Source of the DNA: Lysobacteraceae bacterium P
GTDB taxonomy: Bacteria; Pseudomonadota; Gammaproteobacteria; Xanthomonadales; Xanthomonadaceae
DNA length: 64,000 bases
Reading direction: 5' to 3'
Assembly: GCA_005503055.1 (NCBI GenBank)
Contig: SCOX01000010.1
Location: 62,001-126,000 of the forward strand
This document shows, piece after piece, positions 9,151 through 19,482 of this stretch; positions within the stretch are counted from its first letter, which is position 1, and every line of letters begins with the position of its first letter. The translations under genes were made by a program, and so were the position numbers. Below the pieces are notes generated by a model. It was not told where the DNA came from. It worked only from the letters and a program-made list of their open reading frames with translations, and ran no database searches.

Positions 9151-10307
9151 GATGTCGCCTCGCTGGAGGATGGCGTGGCGTCGAGCAAGACCAGGTCGTC
9201 GCGGTGCACCACCGATTCGCCGTAGCGGAATCCGAGCAGGGCCTCGATCTCGTTGCTGTGGTGGCGCGCGATGCGGCGGATTTCCGTGGCGCTGTACTGC
9301 GCCAGGCCACGCGCGAACGGCGCCGTCTCGTCGGCGATCTCCACCACGTCGCCGCGACGGAAATCGCCTTCGACCCCCGCTACGCCACCAGGCAACAGGG
9401 ATGCACCCTGCCGATGTAGCGCGGCGTACGCGCCGGCATCCACGCGCACGCGGCCGGTCGACGGCGCATGCCGCAGCCACTGCTTGCGCGCCCGCAGGCG
9501 GTCGCCTTGCGCGAGCACCAGCGTGCCGTGCAATCGGTCGTGCTCCAGGGCCTGCACGGCCTGCGCATCGCGTCCGCAGAACAGCGCCGTCGCGATGCCC
9601 GCCGCACCCGCCTTCGCGGCCGCTTCGAGCTTGGTTCGCATACCACCGGTCCCGAGTGTCCCCGCGCCGCCGCTGGTGGCGTCGAGCAGTTCGGGAGTGA
9701 TCTTCTCCACGCGTTCGATCGGCCGCGCGGATGGATCACGCGGATGCGCGCTGTACAGGCCGCCGATATCGGTTGCGATGAGCAACAGGTCGGCATCGAC
9801 CAGCGACGCGACCGCGGCGGCCAGGTTGTCGTTATCGCCGAGCTTGAGCTCGTCGACCGCGACGGCGTCGTTCTCGTTGATCACGGGCAACGCGCACAGG
9901 CGCAACAGTTCGCGCAGCGTGGCCCGAGCGTTGAGGTAACGACGGCGGTTGCGCAGGTCGTCATGAGTGAGCAGCACCTGCGCGACGGGGCGTTCGATCA
10001 GTTGCTGCCAGAACGCAATCAACGACGCCTGACCCAGCGAGGCCAGCGCCTGTCGCAACACCAGGCTGTCGCCGCCGGCACCGACGCGATGACGCCCTGC
10101 GGCCACCGCACCGGAAGACACCAGCACGACTTCGCGCTGTCGGCTGCGCGCGTGCTCGATGAAATGCGCAAGCGCGGCCGCGTGGCGCGGATCCAGGCCC
10201 GGACCGTCCGATCGCGCAGCGTCGCCCGCGATCAGGCTGCTGCCGACCTTGAGCACGGCGCGGCGCCAGCCGGGCAGCGGCTGTGCGGCGAAATCGGATG
10301 CGCTCAT
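9147..10307 (-). CDS. proB: Glutamate 5-kinase
   Basis: First committed step of proline biosynthesis: ATP-dependent phosphorylation of glutamate. The 386-residue protein has an N-terminal amino-acid kinase domain ([47 protein letters not shown]) and a C-terminal PUA domain (from about residue 285). It forms a two-gene unit with proA at the end of the arginine cluster. Both pathways begin from glutamate, which explains the grouping. ProB of this type is usually feedback-inhibited by proline. Confidence 0.96.
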   Translation of the reverse strand: MSASDFAAQPLPGWRRAVLKVGSSLIAGDAARSDGPGLDPRHAAALAHFIEHARSRQREVVLVSSGAVAAGRHRVGAGGDSLVLRQALASLGQASLIAFWQQLIERPVAQVLLTHDDLRNRRRYLNARATLRELLRLCALPVINENDAVAVDELKLGDNDNLAAAVASLVDADLLLIATDIGGLYSAHPRDPSARPIERVEKITPELLDATSGGAGTLGTGGMRTKLEAAAKAGAAGIATALFCGRDAQAVQALEHDRLHGTLVLAQGDRLRARKQWLRHAPSTGRVRVDAGAYAALHRQGASLLPGGVAGVEGDFRRGDVVEIADETAPFARGLAQYSATEIRRIARHHSNEIEALLGFRYGESVVHRDDLVLLDATPSSSEATS

Positions 10308-10333
10308 GCGTCGGTCTCCTGCCTGCGTGGAGG

Positions 10334-11488
10334 TTATCGCTTACCGTATTCCCATTCGAACGGCACGCCCGTGTCTCCCAATACGAAACGCACGAGCGCG
10401 GGAAAACCCGCCTCGCTGCGCACGTCGTTCGACAGGATCAGCACGCAGCGCCTGCGCTTCTCGACGCAGACCCAGGTGTTGCCCGTGGTGTCGTTGTGCC
10501 CGCCCTTGAAGAAGCCACGCCCCTGCGGGCCATCGAAGACGACCACGCCCAGGCCGGCCGCAAGGTCCTTGCGCCGTTGCGACTCGGGCAGTTCGGTCTG
10601 CAACGTCGGAAATTGCGACCGCGTGGTGATGGGTGTCTGCGGCTTCACCATCTCCGCACGGCCGGCGCGCGAAAGTCCGTCGCCGCGCACGAACGCCGCG
10701 GCGAACTTCGCGAGATCGGCGATGGTCGTGTCCATCGATCCGGCGGCGCGCACCCGCGACCGCTCGTCGTGCGGCTCGACCTTGCCGTTCGCGTCCCAGC
10801 CGTCGGCGAGGTTTCCGGCGAAATCCGCGCGCCAGATCAGACTGGTACGTGGCATGTCGAACTCCGTGAAGATGCGTGCCGCTTCCGCGCCGACGTCGAT
10901 GCCTTTGCCGGTTTCCATCACGAACTGCAGCGTGTTCAGCCCGTCGCCCGAGTACGCGTATCGCGTGCCCGGATCGAAATGGAAATGCAGCTTCTCGTCC
11001 GGTTCCAGGAAGCCGAAGTTCGCGAACCCCGTGGCATGCGTCAGGACGATGCGCGGCGTCAACTTGCGCCATCGCTCGTCAAGCGCTGTCCAGTCTGCAT
11101 AGCGGTCGGCGATGTCCTTCGAGGCGTACTCCGGCAGCGGCCGCGGCAGCATCTGCGCGAAGGGCGTATCGAGCGTGAATCGCCCCTGCTCCACCTGCCG
11201 CATCACCGTATAGGCGAACACCGCCTTCGTCAGCGACGCGCCGTACATGATCGTGTCGGTCTGCAGCGGATCGCCGGCTTCGTTGCGCACACCATGCGCG
11301 GCGACGTGGACGGGGCGGCCTTCGTCGATCACCGCGATCGCGAGGCCCTTCGAACCGGTCTCGCGCATCACGCGGGCGACTTCGGCATCGATTTCGGCAG
11401 GCGCCGGGATGGCGTGCGCGTACGCGAGCGCGGGCGCAACGGCGAGCAATGCAAGGTACCAACGGCGCAAGGTGTTCCCCTTCATCAT
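10334..11488 (-). CDS. Secreted serine hydrolase of the beta-lactamase/PBP4* family
   Basis: A 384-residue protein with an N-terminal signal peptide (about residues 1-25, ending near AYAHA). It has the three active-site motifs of class C-like serine hydrolases: SLTK (Ser/Lys), YSG (Tyr) and GGHND (HxG-like). Such proteins are periplasmic esterases, D-aminopeptidases or carboxypeptidases more often than true beta-lactamases, and the substrate cannot be read here. The ATG at 11486-11488 is preferred over upstream starts because the signal peptide follows directly. It lies in the gap between argH and proB on the same strand, although it has no evident role in either pathway. Confidence 0.82.
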   Translation of the reverse strand: MMKGNTLRRWYLALLAVAPALAYAHAIPAPAEIDAEVARVMRETGSKGLAIAVIDEGRPVHVAAHGVRNEAGDPLQTDTIMYGASLTKAVFAYTVMRQVEQGRFTLDTPFAQMLPRPLPEYASKDIADRYADWTALDERWRKLTPRIVLTHATGFANFGFLEPDEKLHFHFDPGTRYAYSGDGLNTLQFVMETGKGIDVGAEAARIFTEFDMPRTSLIWRADFAGNLADGWDANGKVEPHDERSRVRAAGSMDTTIADLAKFAAAFVRGDGLSRAGRAEMVKPQTPITTRSQFPTLQTELPESQRRKDLAAGLGVVVFDGPQGRGFFKGGHNDTTGNTWVCVEKRRRCVLILSNDVRSEAGFPALVRFVLGDTGVPFEWEYGKR

Positions 11489-11570
11489 GGTCGGACCGCT
11501 TGATGCTGGAACTGCACGAGCAAACTGCATTGGAGCGTGACGCGCCCCGGCGCACACCATGTGCCGGAGG

Positions 11571-12863
11571 TTACAAGGCCGTTCGGGCCAGACGCGCTTT
11601 CAGTTCGTCGAGTCGAAGATCGGCCGAAGCGCCGGGCGAGACGCGCGCCTCCAGGCTCGCCTGCGGATCGGACTGCGCCCAGCGTGCCGGATCGGCCGCC
11701 AGTCGATAAGCCTCGCGGAATGGCAGGCCTTCGCGGGCCATGTCCACGGCCAGGTCCGTGGCGTACATGGACGGATCGAGCGCTTCGCGCATGCGCTCGC
11801 TCTTCCACTCCAGATTGCGCAGCAGGTCGGGCAACAACTCCAGCGCGTCTAGGCCACGCCCGAACGCGTGGAAGATCGCGCCCTTGGAGAATTGCAGATC
11901 GCGGTGATAACCCGACGGCAGCGACAGCAGTTGTTCGATCTCGGTACGTGCGGCCGCGGCGGCAGCGTAGCTGGCGCGCATCAGTTCGATCACGTCGGGA
12001 TTGCGCTTGTTCGGCATGATCGAACTGCCCGTCGTGTATTGCGCGGGCAACGCGACGAAACCGAACTCGGCGCTGGTGAACAGGCTCAGGTCCCATGCCA
12101 GGCGCCGCAGGTCGAGCAACGCCGAGGACAACGCTTCGATCGCCGCCATCTCGAATTTGCCGCGCGAGAGCTGCGCATACGCGGCCGACACCTGCATGCG
12201 GCCGAAACCCAGCGCCTGCGTGGTGTGGTCGCGCGCCAGAGGCAGGTTCACGCCGTACCCGGCCGCGCTGCCCAGCGGATTGGCATCGACCCATTCGAGC
12301 GTGTGTGCGGCGCGCTGAGCGTCGTCGATGAAGCCTTCGGCCCACGCCGCCCACCACATTCCCAGCGAGGACACGACGGCGCGTTGCAGGTGCGTGTATC
12401 CGGGCAGCGGGATGGCCTGCTCCGCTTCCGCGCGTGCGAGCGCGACCTGCGCGCTTTCATGGCAGGTGGCGCGCAGGCGCGTGAGGCGATCCTTCAGCCA
12501 CAGGCGCGTGGCGACGAGGATCTGGTCGTTGCGGCTGCGGCCGGTGTGGATCTTCTTACCGGCGTCGCCCAGGCGTTCGACGAGTCGCGCCTCGATCGCC
12601 GAATGGCCGTCTTCGTACTGCTCATCGAGCACGAACGCGCCGGCGCGGAAATCGTCGGCGAGCAGCGTCAGTTCGCGCTCCAGCCCGGCCAGCTCGTCGG
12701 CGCTGAGGATTCCGATCTGCTGGAGCCCCTGCGCATGCGCGCGGCTGGCTTCGACGTCGAAAACGAAGAACTCGCGATCGAGGATCACGTCCTCACCGGC
12801 GAGGAACTTCTGGATGCGCTCGTCGACCTTGACGCCGGGTTTCTGCCACAACAGTCCGCTCAT
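11571..12863 (-). CDS. argH: Argininosuccinate lyase
   Basis: Last step of arginine synthesis: cleaves argininosuccinate to arginine and fumarate. The 430-residue protein has the superfamily motifs [19 protein letters not shown], the histidine segment GYTHLQRA and the signature [12 protein letters not shown] with the catalytic-loop serine. Its ATG (12861-12863) overlaps the argC stop by 4 nt, so it is translationally coupled. The next gene downstream is an unrelated serine hydrolase 82 nt away. Confidence 0.96.
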   Translation of the reverse strand: MSGLLWQKPGVKVDERIQKFLAGEDVILDREFFVFDVEASRAHAQGLQQIGILSADELAGLERELTLLADDFRAGAFVLDEQYEDGHSAIEARLVERLGDAGKKIHTGRSRNDQILVATRLWLKDRLTRLRATCHESAQVALARAEAEQAIPLPGYTHLQRAVVSSLGMWWAAWAEGFIDDAQRAAHTLEWVDANPLGSAAGYGVNLPLARDHTTQALGFGRMQVSAAYAQLSRGKFEMAAIEALSSALLDLRRLAWDLSLFTSAEFGFVALPAQYTTGSSIMPNKRNPDVIELMRASYAAAAAARTEIEQLLSLPSGYHRDLQFSKGAIFHAFGRGLDALELLPDLLRNLEWKSERMREALDPSMYATDLAVDMAREGLPFREAYRLAADPARWAQSDPQASLEARVSPGASADLRLDELKARLARTAL

Positions 12864-13828
12864 GCCGCCCGCTCCGCCTGGGTGATGCCCGCGCGTTCGT
12901 CGAAGCCGAACGCCAGGTTGAGATTCTGCAACGCCTGCGTCGCCGCGCCCTTGAGCAGGTTGTCCTCGGTCGCCACGACCACCAGGCGCCTGCCGTCCGG
13001 CGAGAGCGTGAAGCCGCCGAGTTCGACGTGATGACGACCGGCGATGCGACTGACCCACGGCGCTTCGTCGAGCACCTCGACCAGTGCTTCGTCCGCATAA
13101 CGCCCGCGGTATCGCGCCACCACTTCGTCGCGATCGAACGCGCGCGACAGCGGCAGGTTCGCGGTGATGGTCAAGCCGCGGAAATGCGGTGCGACATGCG
13201 GCAGGAACTGCACCTCGTGACCGAGCTGGCGCGTGACTTCCCGCTCGTGCACGTGGTTCGTCAGCGCGTATGGCATCAGGTTGTCGCGCAGCTTGTCCGG
13301 ATCGTTCTTGTCCGACGGCGAGGTGCCGGCTCCCGAATATCCGGACACGCCGAAACACTGCACGGGACCGGCGAGCGCGTCGAGCATGGGCGCTACCGCC
13401 AGCTGCATCGCCGTGGCGTAGCAGCCCGGATTGCTGATGCGGCGCTGGCCTTCGTATTTGGTACGGGTGAGTTCGGGCAGGCCGTAGTACCAGCCATCGT
13501 CGAAGCGGTAATCGGCGGATAGATCGACGATGACGGGATCCACGCCCGCGGCGTCGAACGCCGCCACGCATACGGCGGCCTTGCCGTTCGGCAGCGCGAG
13601 CACCACGGCATCGGCGCCCAGGCCGGGCAACTCTTCGTGCGACGGCGCGGTGTAGCGCAGTTGCGGTTCGATCCCTCGCACGCCTTCGAAATGCTCCGCC
13701 ACGCGCTGACCGACCAGCTCGCGCGAGGACACGAACGCCAGCTCGAAATGCGGATGGCCTGCGATGAGCCGGATGAGTTCGGCGCCCACGTAACCGCGCG
13801 CGCCGACGATGCCCACGGACTTGCTCAC
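12860..13828 (-). CDS. argC: N-acetyl-gamma-glutamyl-phosphate reductase
   Basis: NADPH-dependent reduction of N-acetylglutamyl phosphate to the semialdehyde. The 322-residue protein begins with a Rossmann glycine motif ([13 protein letters not shown]) and has the catalytic cysteine in [10 protein letters not shown], then [12 protein letters not shown] and [12 protein letters not shown]. Both ends overlap their neighbours by 4 nt: the start overlaps the GNAT gene stop and the stop overlaps the argH start. The whole segment is therefore probably one polycistronic message. Confidence 0.95.
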   Translation of the reverse strand: MSKSVGIVGARGYVGAELIRLIAGHPHFELAFVSSRELVGQRVAEHFEGVRGIEPQLRYTAPSHEELPGLGADAVVLALPNGKAAVCVAAFDAAGVDPVIVDLSADYRFDDGWYYGLPELTRTKYEGQRRISNPGCYATAMQLAVAPMLDALAGPVQCFGVSGYSGAGTSPSDKNDPDKLRDNLMPYALTNHVHEREVTRQLGHEVQFLPHVAPHFRGLTITANLPLSRAFDRDEVVARYRGRYADEALVEVLDEAPWVSRIAGRHHVELGGFTLSPDGRRLVVVATEDNLLKGAATQALQNLNLAFGFDERAGITQAERAA

Positions 13829-14445
13829 GCTCCTTCACTCCTGTGTTCTTGTTGCTCGAGCCGGTGCAGAAGATTGCGCTTCACTGCCGGCCATTCGGAT
13901 TCGATGATGGAGAACACGACGGTGTCCCGGAAAGATCCGTCGGGCATGCGCATGTGGTTGCGCAATACGCCGTCCTGCTTGGCGCCAAGACGTGCGATGG
14001 CTGCACGCGAACGCTCGTTGAACCAGTTGGTGCGGAACTCCACCGCGATGCACTGCCAGGCTTCGAAGGCGTGGCGCAACAGCAGCCATTTCGCCTCCGT
14101 ATTGACCGCCGTGCGCTGCACCCGTTGCGAGTACCAGGTGTAACCGATCTCGACGCGACGGTTGTCGTGATCGACATTGCAGAACGTGGTCTGGCCGACG
14201 ACCTCGCCGGTCTCGCGCAGGCGCACCACGAACGGAAGGAACGTGCGTTTCTCGCGGCGTTCGAGCATCAGCCCGACATGGGCGTCGATCGCCTCCGGGG
14301 TCGGAACGCTGGTGAACCAGAGCTTCCACAGCTGACCGTCGCCAACGGCCTGCGCCAGTTCCGGAGCGTGCGCGGCCTCCATCGGCTCCAGGCGCACGTG
14401 GTGGCCTTCGAGGATCACCGGATCGAGGAACGCCACCGTGCTCAT
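13825..14445 (-). CDS. GNAT family N-acetyltransferase embedded in the arginine operon
   Basis: A 206-residue protein of the RimJ/RimL branch of GNAT acetyltransferases. It shows [15 protein letters not shown] at the start, [20 protein letters not shown] with the beta-strand that precedes acetyl-CoA binding, and then [20 protein letters not shown]. It overlaps argB-NAGS upstream and argC downstream by 4 nt each, so its production is tied to the arginine enzymes. The fused argB gene already supplies N-acetylglutamate synthase, so this one is not needed for the known route; its acceptor is unknown. The start MSTVAFLDP is chosen because the upstream frame lies within argB. Confidence 0.88.
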   Translation of the reverse strand: MSTVAFLDPVILEGHHVRLEPMEAAHAPELAQAVGDGQLWKLWFTSVPTPEAIDAHVGLMLERREKRTFLPFVVRLRETGEVVGQTTFCNVDHDNRRVEIGYTWYSQRVQRTAVNTEAKWLLLRHAFEAWQCIAVEFRTNWFNERSRAAIARLGAKQDGVLRNHMRMPDGSFRDTVVFSIIESEWPAVKRNLLHRLEQQEHRSEGA

Positions 14446-15770
14446 GTCGGATCCGCCAACGTAGGAACGCGCACCGCGCAGTGGTCCACGCAGCGCGATA
14501 TTTCCTCGAAGCCGTCCATGCCGTACCAGAACACCTTCCACTTCTCCTGCTTGAGGCAGCCGTCGGACTCGGCGTAGTAGAACGGATTGACCGGATTGCC
14601 GTGGCGCGAGCGCCAGAACAGGCGCGGGTTCTGCTCGCGCATCACCTGCCACACGGCCCGGCCCAGACCCTCGCCCTGCGCTTCGTCGAGCACGGCGAAC
14701 TTGTCGAGGTAGATGCCTGCGTCTTCCGCCGTCAGGATCACCGCCGCGCGGTAATTCTCGCTTACGTACGCGCGGTGCAGCGTCGTGCGTTCGAAGTAGT
14801 CCGGGAGCAGGCGACGCCCGAAAGCGGATTCGATCAGCCCGCGCAGACGCTCAAGATCCAGGTCGTTCCACTGCGAAACTTGCAGCACGCGCTCGCCGCG
14901 CCGCACCAGCGTGCCCGAGCCTTTATGCGTGAACAGCTCCTTGGCCAACTCCGAGGGCTTGGTGATCGAAATCGACGTCGTCAACGGAAGTTTGTCGAGC
15001 AGGTCCTTGATCTGCTCGATCTTCACGCGCATGCCACCGTTGATCCACGGCTGCGACATGAGGTGCTCGTACTCGGTCGAGAGGTTGATCGAGTCGATCA
15101 CCTTGCCGTTGTCGTCGAGCAGGCCGCCGGTGCCGGTGAGGAAGACGATCTTGTACGGCTGCAGCTTCTGCACCAGTTCGTTGGCGGCGAAGTCGGCGTT
15201 GACGTTGAGGATCTGCCCGCCCAGCGTTTCGCCCAGGCTTGCGATGACGGGGATGGAACCTGCACGCAGGCTCGCTTCGATCGGCGCGAGGTTGACGCGC
15301 TTCACTTCGCCGACCAGGCCGTAGGTATCGCGATCGAGGTAATCGGCTTCGAACACGCCGGACACGATCGACGTCGCGCGAGCGTCGAAGGCCTGCAAGG
15401 CCTCGACCAGCTTGAGGTTCTGCGACTGGAACACGCGTCGTACGATGGCGAGCGCTTCGGGCGAGGTCACGCGCAGCCCGTTGACGGTCTGTTTGACGAT
15501 ACCGGCGGCGGACAGCTCCTCGTCCAACTGCGGGCCGGCGCCGTGGATGACGATGGGCGTCAGGCCGACGTCCTGCAGGAACGCGAGCGAGGACGTCAGC
15601 GCTTCGAGGTCGTCGCGCAGCACCGCGCCGCCGACCTTGACCACGGCGAAGCGCTTGGCGTCGAGCTGCGAGAAACGCTTGAGGTACTGCGAGATTTCCT
15701 TCGCGCTGGCCATGCTGGAGAGCAGGCGCACGATGGTCTGGCGGGTTTGGATGTCTCTTGTGTCGTTCAT
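14442..15770 (-). CDS. argB: Bifunctional N-acetylglutamate kinase/N-acetylglutamate synthase
   Basis: A 442-residue fusion carrying out the first two steps of arginine synthesis. The N-terminal amino-acid kinase domain (to about residue 285) has [10 protein letters not shown], the glycine-rich [13 protein letters not shown] and [11 protein letters not shown]. The C-terminal domain (from about 300) is an acetyltransferase of the NAT type found in vertebrate-like synthases, with [19 protein letters not shown] and [19 protein letters not shown]. Such a kinase/synthase fusion is known from Xanthomonas and Maricaulis and replaces separate argA and argB. The start gives [12 protein letters not shown]. 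Feedback inhibition by arginine is expected from the family. Confidence 0.93.
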   Translation of the reverse strand: MNDTRDIQTRQTIVRLLSSMASAKEISQYLKRFSQLDAKRFAVVKVGGAVLRDDLEALTSSLAFLQDVGLTPIVIHGAGPQLDEELSAAGIVKQTVNGLRVTSPEALAIVRRVFQSQNLKLVEALQAFDARATSIVSGVFEADYLDRDTYGLVGEVKRVNLAPIEASLRAGSIPVIASLGETLGGQILNVNADFAANELVQKLQPYKIVFLTGTGGLLDDNGKVIDSINLSTEYEHLMSQPWINGGMRVKIEQIKDLLDKLPLTTSISITKPSELAKELFTHKGSGTLVRRGERVLQVSQWNDLDLERLRGLIESAFGRRLLPDYFERTTLHRAYVSENYRAAVILTAEDAGIYLDKFAVLDEAQGEGLGRAVWQVMREQNPRLFWRSRHGNPVNPFYYAESDGCLKQEKWKVFWYGMDGFEEISRCVDHCAVRVPTLADPT

Positions 15771-15928
15771 GCTTTTGCGTTTCTGGTGTTTTGCAGCGCG
15801 GTCTTCGGGTCGGCGGGCACCGCTTCGCGATGCCCTCAGGGTCTGGCGCCACATCCGCGCCTCGCCTTCGGCGAGGCCGCCCCTGACTCAAGGGGCTCCG
15901 AAAGCGCGCTTCCGGTCAGGGCGGATCG

Positions 15929-17017
15929 TCAGGCAGTTTCGAGGATGCGGGTTACCGATTCGGTGTACTTGCGCAGTTGTTCGAGCGACACCCATTCGTC
16001 GGCGGTATGCGCCTGGGCGATGTCGCCCGGGCCATACACGATGGCGGTGAGCCCGGCGTCCGAGAACAGCGAGGCTTCGGTCCAGAAATCCACCGCGTTG
16101 CCGATGGGCAGATGCAGCGCGTCGGCGAGGTCGCGTGCTTCCAGGCGACGATTCTCCGCATCGGCAACATCACCCGACGGCAATGACGGGCCCCGGAACG
16201 TCTCCTCGTACCGCTCCACCGCGCCGGCTTCGATCAGCGTGCCGAAGCGCTCGTGCAGCGCGTCGATGGACATCGACGGCAGCGGACGGAAACCGAAACG
16301 GAGTTCGGCACTCGGCGCGATCATGTTCGCCTTGATGCCGCCTTCGACGCGGCCGATGTTGAAGCGCAGGCCGGTCAGTCCGCCGAAGCGCTGAGGCGCC
16401 TCGCTCTCGACCAGATCCAATGCGTGCCCACCCCAGCGGATCGCCTGGTGCAGCGCGCTGGCTTGCATCGCGTTCGCGCCGGACGCGTGGCCGGCGACGC
16501 CGCGGAACTTCATCAGCACCGAGCTGATGCCGCGGTGCGCGAGCACGGCCTCGCACATCGTCGGTTCGGCGACGATCACGTCGTGGAACGCGTGCCCGCT
16601 GGCGAGGAATGCCGCGATGCAGCGCGGGTCGTTGGCTTCTTCGTCGGTGGAGAACAGGAACGCGGCGTCGCCCTGCGTCACCGACGCGGCGGAGAGCAGG
16701 CCGGCGGCCGCACCCTTGATGTCGCACGCGCCCAGGCCGATCGCGCGCTCGGCGGTGACACGCAGCACGTGCGGATCGGCGCTCCAGGCCTGCGACGACG
16801 GCACGGTGTCCAGGTGCACGTTGAACAGGCGGCGCGGATTGCCGCGCACGGCGAGCATCGACACGGCGCCGTCGCCGTGATCGATGACGTCGACGCGGAA
16901 ACCGTCGAGCTGCGCGCGCAGGTAGTCGAAGATGCCACCGGTGCCGATGGCGCGCGGCGGGTTACGGGTGTCGAACGACACCAGCGCTTCCAGGTGCTTG
17001 AGCGTTTTTGCGAGCAC
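15929..17017 (-). CDS. argE: N-acetylcitrulline deacetylase (ArgE-like M20 peptidase family)
   Basis: Predicted to remove the acetyl group from N-acetylcitrulline, as the Xanthomonas enzyme does in the route that uses acetylornithine carbamoyltransferase. M20 metal-site motifs are visible: NVHLDTVP (His, Asp), GLGACDIKGAAA (bridging Asp) and STDEEAND (general-base Glu and ligand Glu). About 362 residues. I chose GTG at 17015-17017 because a GGAAGG ribosome site lies six nt upstream and the argG stop ends one nt before it; another GTG at 17036-17038 would add seven residues and overlap argG. A 158-nt gap separates it from argB. Confidence 0.9.
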   Translation of the reverse strand: MLAKTLKHLEALVSFDTRNPPRAIGTGGIFDYLRAQLDGFRVDVIDHGDGAVSMLAVRGNPRRLFNVHLDTVPSSQAWSADPHVLRVTAERAIGLGACDIKGAAAGLLSAASVTQGDAAFLFSTDEEANDPRCIAAFLASGHAFHDVIVAEPTMCEAVLAHRGISSVLMKFRGVAGHASGANAMQASALHQAIRWGGHALDLVESEAPQRFGGLTGLRFNIGRVEGGIKANMIAPSAELRFGFRPLPSMSIDALHERFGTLIEAGAVERYEETFRGPSLPSGDVADAENRRLEARDLADALHLPIGNAVDFWTEASLFSDAGLTAIVYGPGDIAQAHTADEWVSLEQLRKYTESVTRILETA

Positions 17018-17018
17018 G

Positions 17019-18275
17019 TCAGCCCTTCCCACCGCCACGGTTCACTTCGGCCCACAGCGTGCTGCTCATGCCGAACAACTTGATGAAGCCCTCGGCCTCG
17101 GCCACGCCCCAATCGGCCGCCTGCGCGTAGGTCGCGCCCTTGGCGTTGAGGATGTGCCTGGATTCGATGGCCACCGCGGTCACGGTGCCGCCCTGCGTCT
17201 CCAGCGTCACTTCACCGTTGACGGTGGACTGGCTGGACTGCAGGAAGGCTTCCAGGTCGGTCTTCAACGGGTCGTGGAAGAAGCCTTCGTACACCAGCTC
17301 CACCCACTTGCGCGCGACGTCCGGCTTGAAACGATTCTGCTGCTTGCTCAGCACGGCTTCTTCCAGCGCGCGGTGCGCGGTGAGCAGCGCGGTGAGGCCC
17401 GGTGCTTCGAAGATGATGCGGCCCTTCAGGCCGATGGTCGTGTCGCCGGTGTAGAGGCCGCGGCCGACGCCGTACTGCCCGAACAGGCCGTTGAGCTTGG
17501 CCAGCATCGTGTGGCCTTCGATCTTCTGGCCGTCGAGCGTCACCGCCTCGCCGTTCTCGAAGCCGATCTTCACCCGCAGCGGCTGCGCCGGCCATTCGGC
17601 GCGCGGCTTGCACCAGCCCACCGCACCTTCGCCCGGCGCCTGCCAGCGGTCGATCTCGCCGCCGGACATGGTCAGGCCCAGCAGGTTCTCGTTGATCGTG
17701 TAGGCCTTCTGCTTGGCGCGCACGCCGTAGCCGCGGTCTTCCAGGTACTTCTGTTCGTAGGCGCGGACTTCGGTGTGTTCCTTCTGGATCTCGCGGATCG
17801 GCGCCACGATCTCGTAATCGCCCAGCGCCTTCACCGCCAGGTCGAAGCGCACCTGGTCGTTGCCCATGCCGGTGCAGCCGTGCGCGATGGCCTTCGTTCC
17901 CAGCTCGTCGCAGCGCTTGAGCGCGGCGTCGACGATGAGGTAACGGTCCGACACCAGCAGCGGGTACTGCGCCTGGTAGCCCTCGCCCGCCCACACGAAC
18001 GGCTTGACGAAGCCTTCCCAGATCGCCGGGCCGCCGTCGACGGTGACGTGCGAGGCCACGCCCAGTTCTGCGGCGCGGGCTTCGATGAAGGCGCGCTCTT
18101 CCGCGTCGACACCACCGGTATCGGCGAACACGGTGTGGACGTTCCAGCCGCGCTCTTTCAGGTACGGAACGCAGAAGCTGGTGTCGAGGCCGCCGGAGAA
18201 GGCGAGGACGATGTCCTTGGAGCCGGGATTCGGGATTCGGGAATCGGGATTCGTGGAAGCGGTCTGCTGGGACAT
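17019..18275 (-). CDS. argG: Argininosuccinate synthase
   Basis: Joins citrulline and aspartate with ATP. The 418-residue protein has the N-type ATP-pyrophosphatase motif [11 protein letters not shown] near residue 25 and [14 protein letters not shown] further on. Length is normal. The first roughly 20 residues ([20 protein letters not shown]) are unusual: they are translated from a copy of an interspersed GGGATTCGGGAATC-type repeat (18222-18254) that begins inside the coding region, so the N-terminus is lineage-specific. It follows argF' with a 74-nt gap and precedes argE'. Confidence 0.94.
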   Translation of the reverse strand: MSQQTASTNPDSRIPNPGSKDIVLAFSGGLDTSFCVPYLKERGWNVHTVFADTGGVDAEERAFIEARAAELGVASHVTVDGGPAIWEGFVKPFVWAGEGYQAQYPLLVSDRYLIVDAALKRCDELGTKAIAHGCTGMGNDQVRFDLAVKALGDYEIVAPIREIQKEHTEVRAYEQKYLEDRGYGVRAKQKAYTINENLLGLTMSGGEIDRWQAPGEGAVGWCKPRAEWPAQPLRVKIGFENGEAVTLDGQKIEGHTMLAKLNGLFGQYGVGRGLYTGDTTIGLKGRIIFEAPGLTALLTAHRALEEAVLSKQQNRFKPDVARKWVELVYEGFFHDPLKTDLEAFLQSSQSTVNGEVTLETQGGTVTAVAIESRHILNAKGATYAQAADWGVAEAEGFIKLFGMSSTLWAEVNRGGGKG

Positions 18276-18362
18276 TGGGGGAGCTCTGGAGTGGATGTCA
18301 AAGTGGAAAGACGAGGACGGTGGTCGCTCTTGCGAATCCCAATCCCGAATCACGATTCCCGG
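18222..18362. repeat. Inverted pair of GGGATTCGGGAATC repeats spanning the argF'/argG junction
   Basis: One arm (18222-18254) and its near reverse complement (18333-18362) flank about 78 bp. The arms encode the N-terminus of ArgG and the last codons and stop of ArgF'. A third single copy lies at 41903-41925. The pair could fold into a long hairpin in the arg mRNA. It looks like a small mobile or interspersed palindrome that has settled into a gene boundary. Confidence 0.75.
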
Positions 18363-19369
18363 CCGCTCACCAGCGCGGCCATGATCGCCTTCTGCACGTG
18401 CAGGCGGTTCTCGGCTTCGTCGATGGCGATGCACTGCGGCGAATCCATCACCGCGTCGGTGGCCTTCACGTTGCGACGCAGCGGCAGGCAGTGACTGAAG
18501 ACGCCGTTGTTGGTCAGCGCCATCTTGGCTTCGTCGACGATGAAGTGCTTGTACTGGTCGCGGATGGGCTTCTCCGGCTCCCAGTTGCCGAAGAACGGCA
18601 GCGCGCCCCAGCTCTTGGCGTAGACGACGTCGGCGCCGCGGTACGCGCTCTCGATGTCGTGACTGATCGCGAACGAACCGCCGCTCTCGGCGACGTTCTG
18701 CTCGGCCCAACCGATGTAGCGCTCGTCCAGGATGTACTGCGGCGTCGGACACAGCAGCGTCACGTCCATGCCCATGCGCGTGGCGATGGTCAGCGCCGAG
18801 TTCGCCACGGCGGTGTTGAGCGGCTTGGGATGGTAGGTCCAGGTAAGCACGTACTTCTTGCCGCGCAGATCGGACGTGCCGAAGTGCTCCTGCAGGGCGA
18901 GGATGTGCGCCAACTCCTGGCACGGGTGCGTGATCGTCTCCATGTTGATCACCGGCACCGGCGAATACTTGGCGAAGCTGTTGAGCACGATGTCCTGGCG
19001 GTCGTACTGCCAATCGACGAACTTCGGGAACGCGCGCACGCCGATCAGGTCGACGTAACGGCCCAGCACCCGCGCCACTTCGGCGATGTGTTCTTCGGTG
19101 TCGCCGTCCATCACCGTGCCGAGGTTGAACTCGATCGGCCACGCATCCTTGCCCGGTTGCAGCACCACCGCGTGGGCGCCGAGCTGGAACGCACCCAGCT
19201 CGAAGCTGGTGCGCGTGCGCATCGACGGGTTGAAGAACACCAGCGCGATCGCCTTGCCCTTGAGCTGGTCGCCGAGCTTGCTGCGCTTGAACTGCGCGGC
19301 CTGCGCCAGCAGCGCGTCGAGGTCGGCGCGCGACCAGTCCTGGGTATTGAGGAAGTGCTTGGGAGTCAT
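18350..19369 (-). CDS. argF': N-acetylornithine carbamoyltransferase
   Basis: Carbamoylates N-acetylornithine to N-acetylcitrulline, the variant route of Xanthomonadaceae. The 339-residue protein has the carbamoyl-phosphate motif [24 protein letters not shown] and [15 protein letters not shown]. The last two and [11 protein letters not shown] (with a Glu in the position that recognises the acetyl group) are typical of this enzyme rather than of ornithine carbamoyltransferase. The start is [12 protein letters not shown] (19367-19369). It is the first structural gene of the arginine operon and lies 46 nt downstream of an attenuator-like terminator. Its last codons come from an interspersed repeat. 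Confidence 0.93.
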   Translation of the reverse strand: MTPKHFLNTQDWSRADLDALLAQAAQFKRSKLGDQLKGKAIALVFFNPSMRTRTSFELGAFQLGAHAVVLQPGKDAWPIEFNLGTVMDGDTEEHIAEVARVLGRYVDLIGVRAFPKFVDWQYDRQDIVLNSFAKYSPVPVINMETITHPCQELAHILALQEHFGTSDLRGKKYVLTWTYHPKPLNTAVANSALTIATRMGMDVTLLCPTPQYILDERYIGWAEQNVAESGGSFAISHDIESAYRGADVVYAKSWGALPFFGNWEPEKPIRDQYKHFIVDEAKMALTNNGVFSHCLPLRRNVKATDAVMDSPQCIAIDEAENRLHVQKAIMAALVSGRES

Positions 19370-19414
19370 CGACTGCGTTCCGGTGGGAAGGTGGTTCGCT
19401 GGGCCGAAAAGCAA

Positions 19415-19442
19415 GAAAGCCCAGCGCGAAGGCTGGGCTTTC
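19415..19442 (-). terminator. Attenuator-like terminator upstream of argF'
   Basis: On the minus strand GAAAGCCCAGC pairs with GCTGGGCTTTC around the loop CTTCGC, followed by TTGCTTTT. It sits between a small Arg-containing ORF (19483-19587) and argF'. The 5' arm can instead pair with GCTGGG(T) at 19485-19491, which spans the last codons and stop of that ORF, giving a mutually exclusive antiterminator. Confidence 0.75.
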
Positions 19443-19482
19443 CGTGTGTCACTTCGCCTGTTGCGAAGGCGCGTGCGGACGT

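Noticed and set aside
10334-11488. True beta-lactamase conferring resistance
   Set aside because: Motifs fit the broad serine hydrolase family; no specific class-C features were seen.
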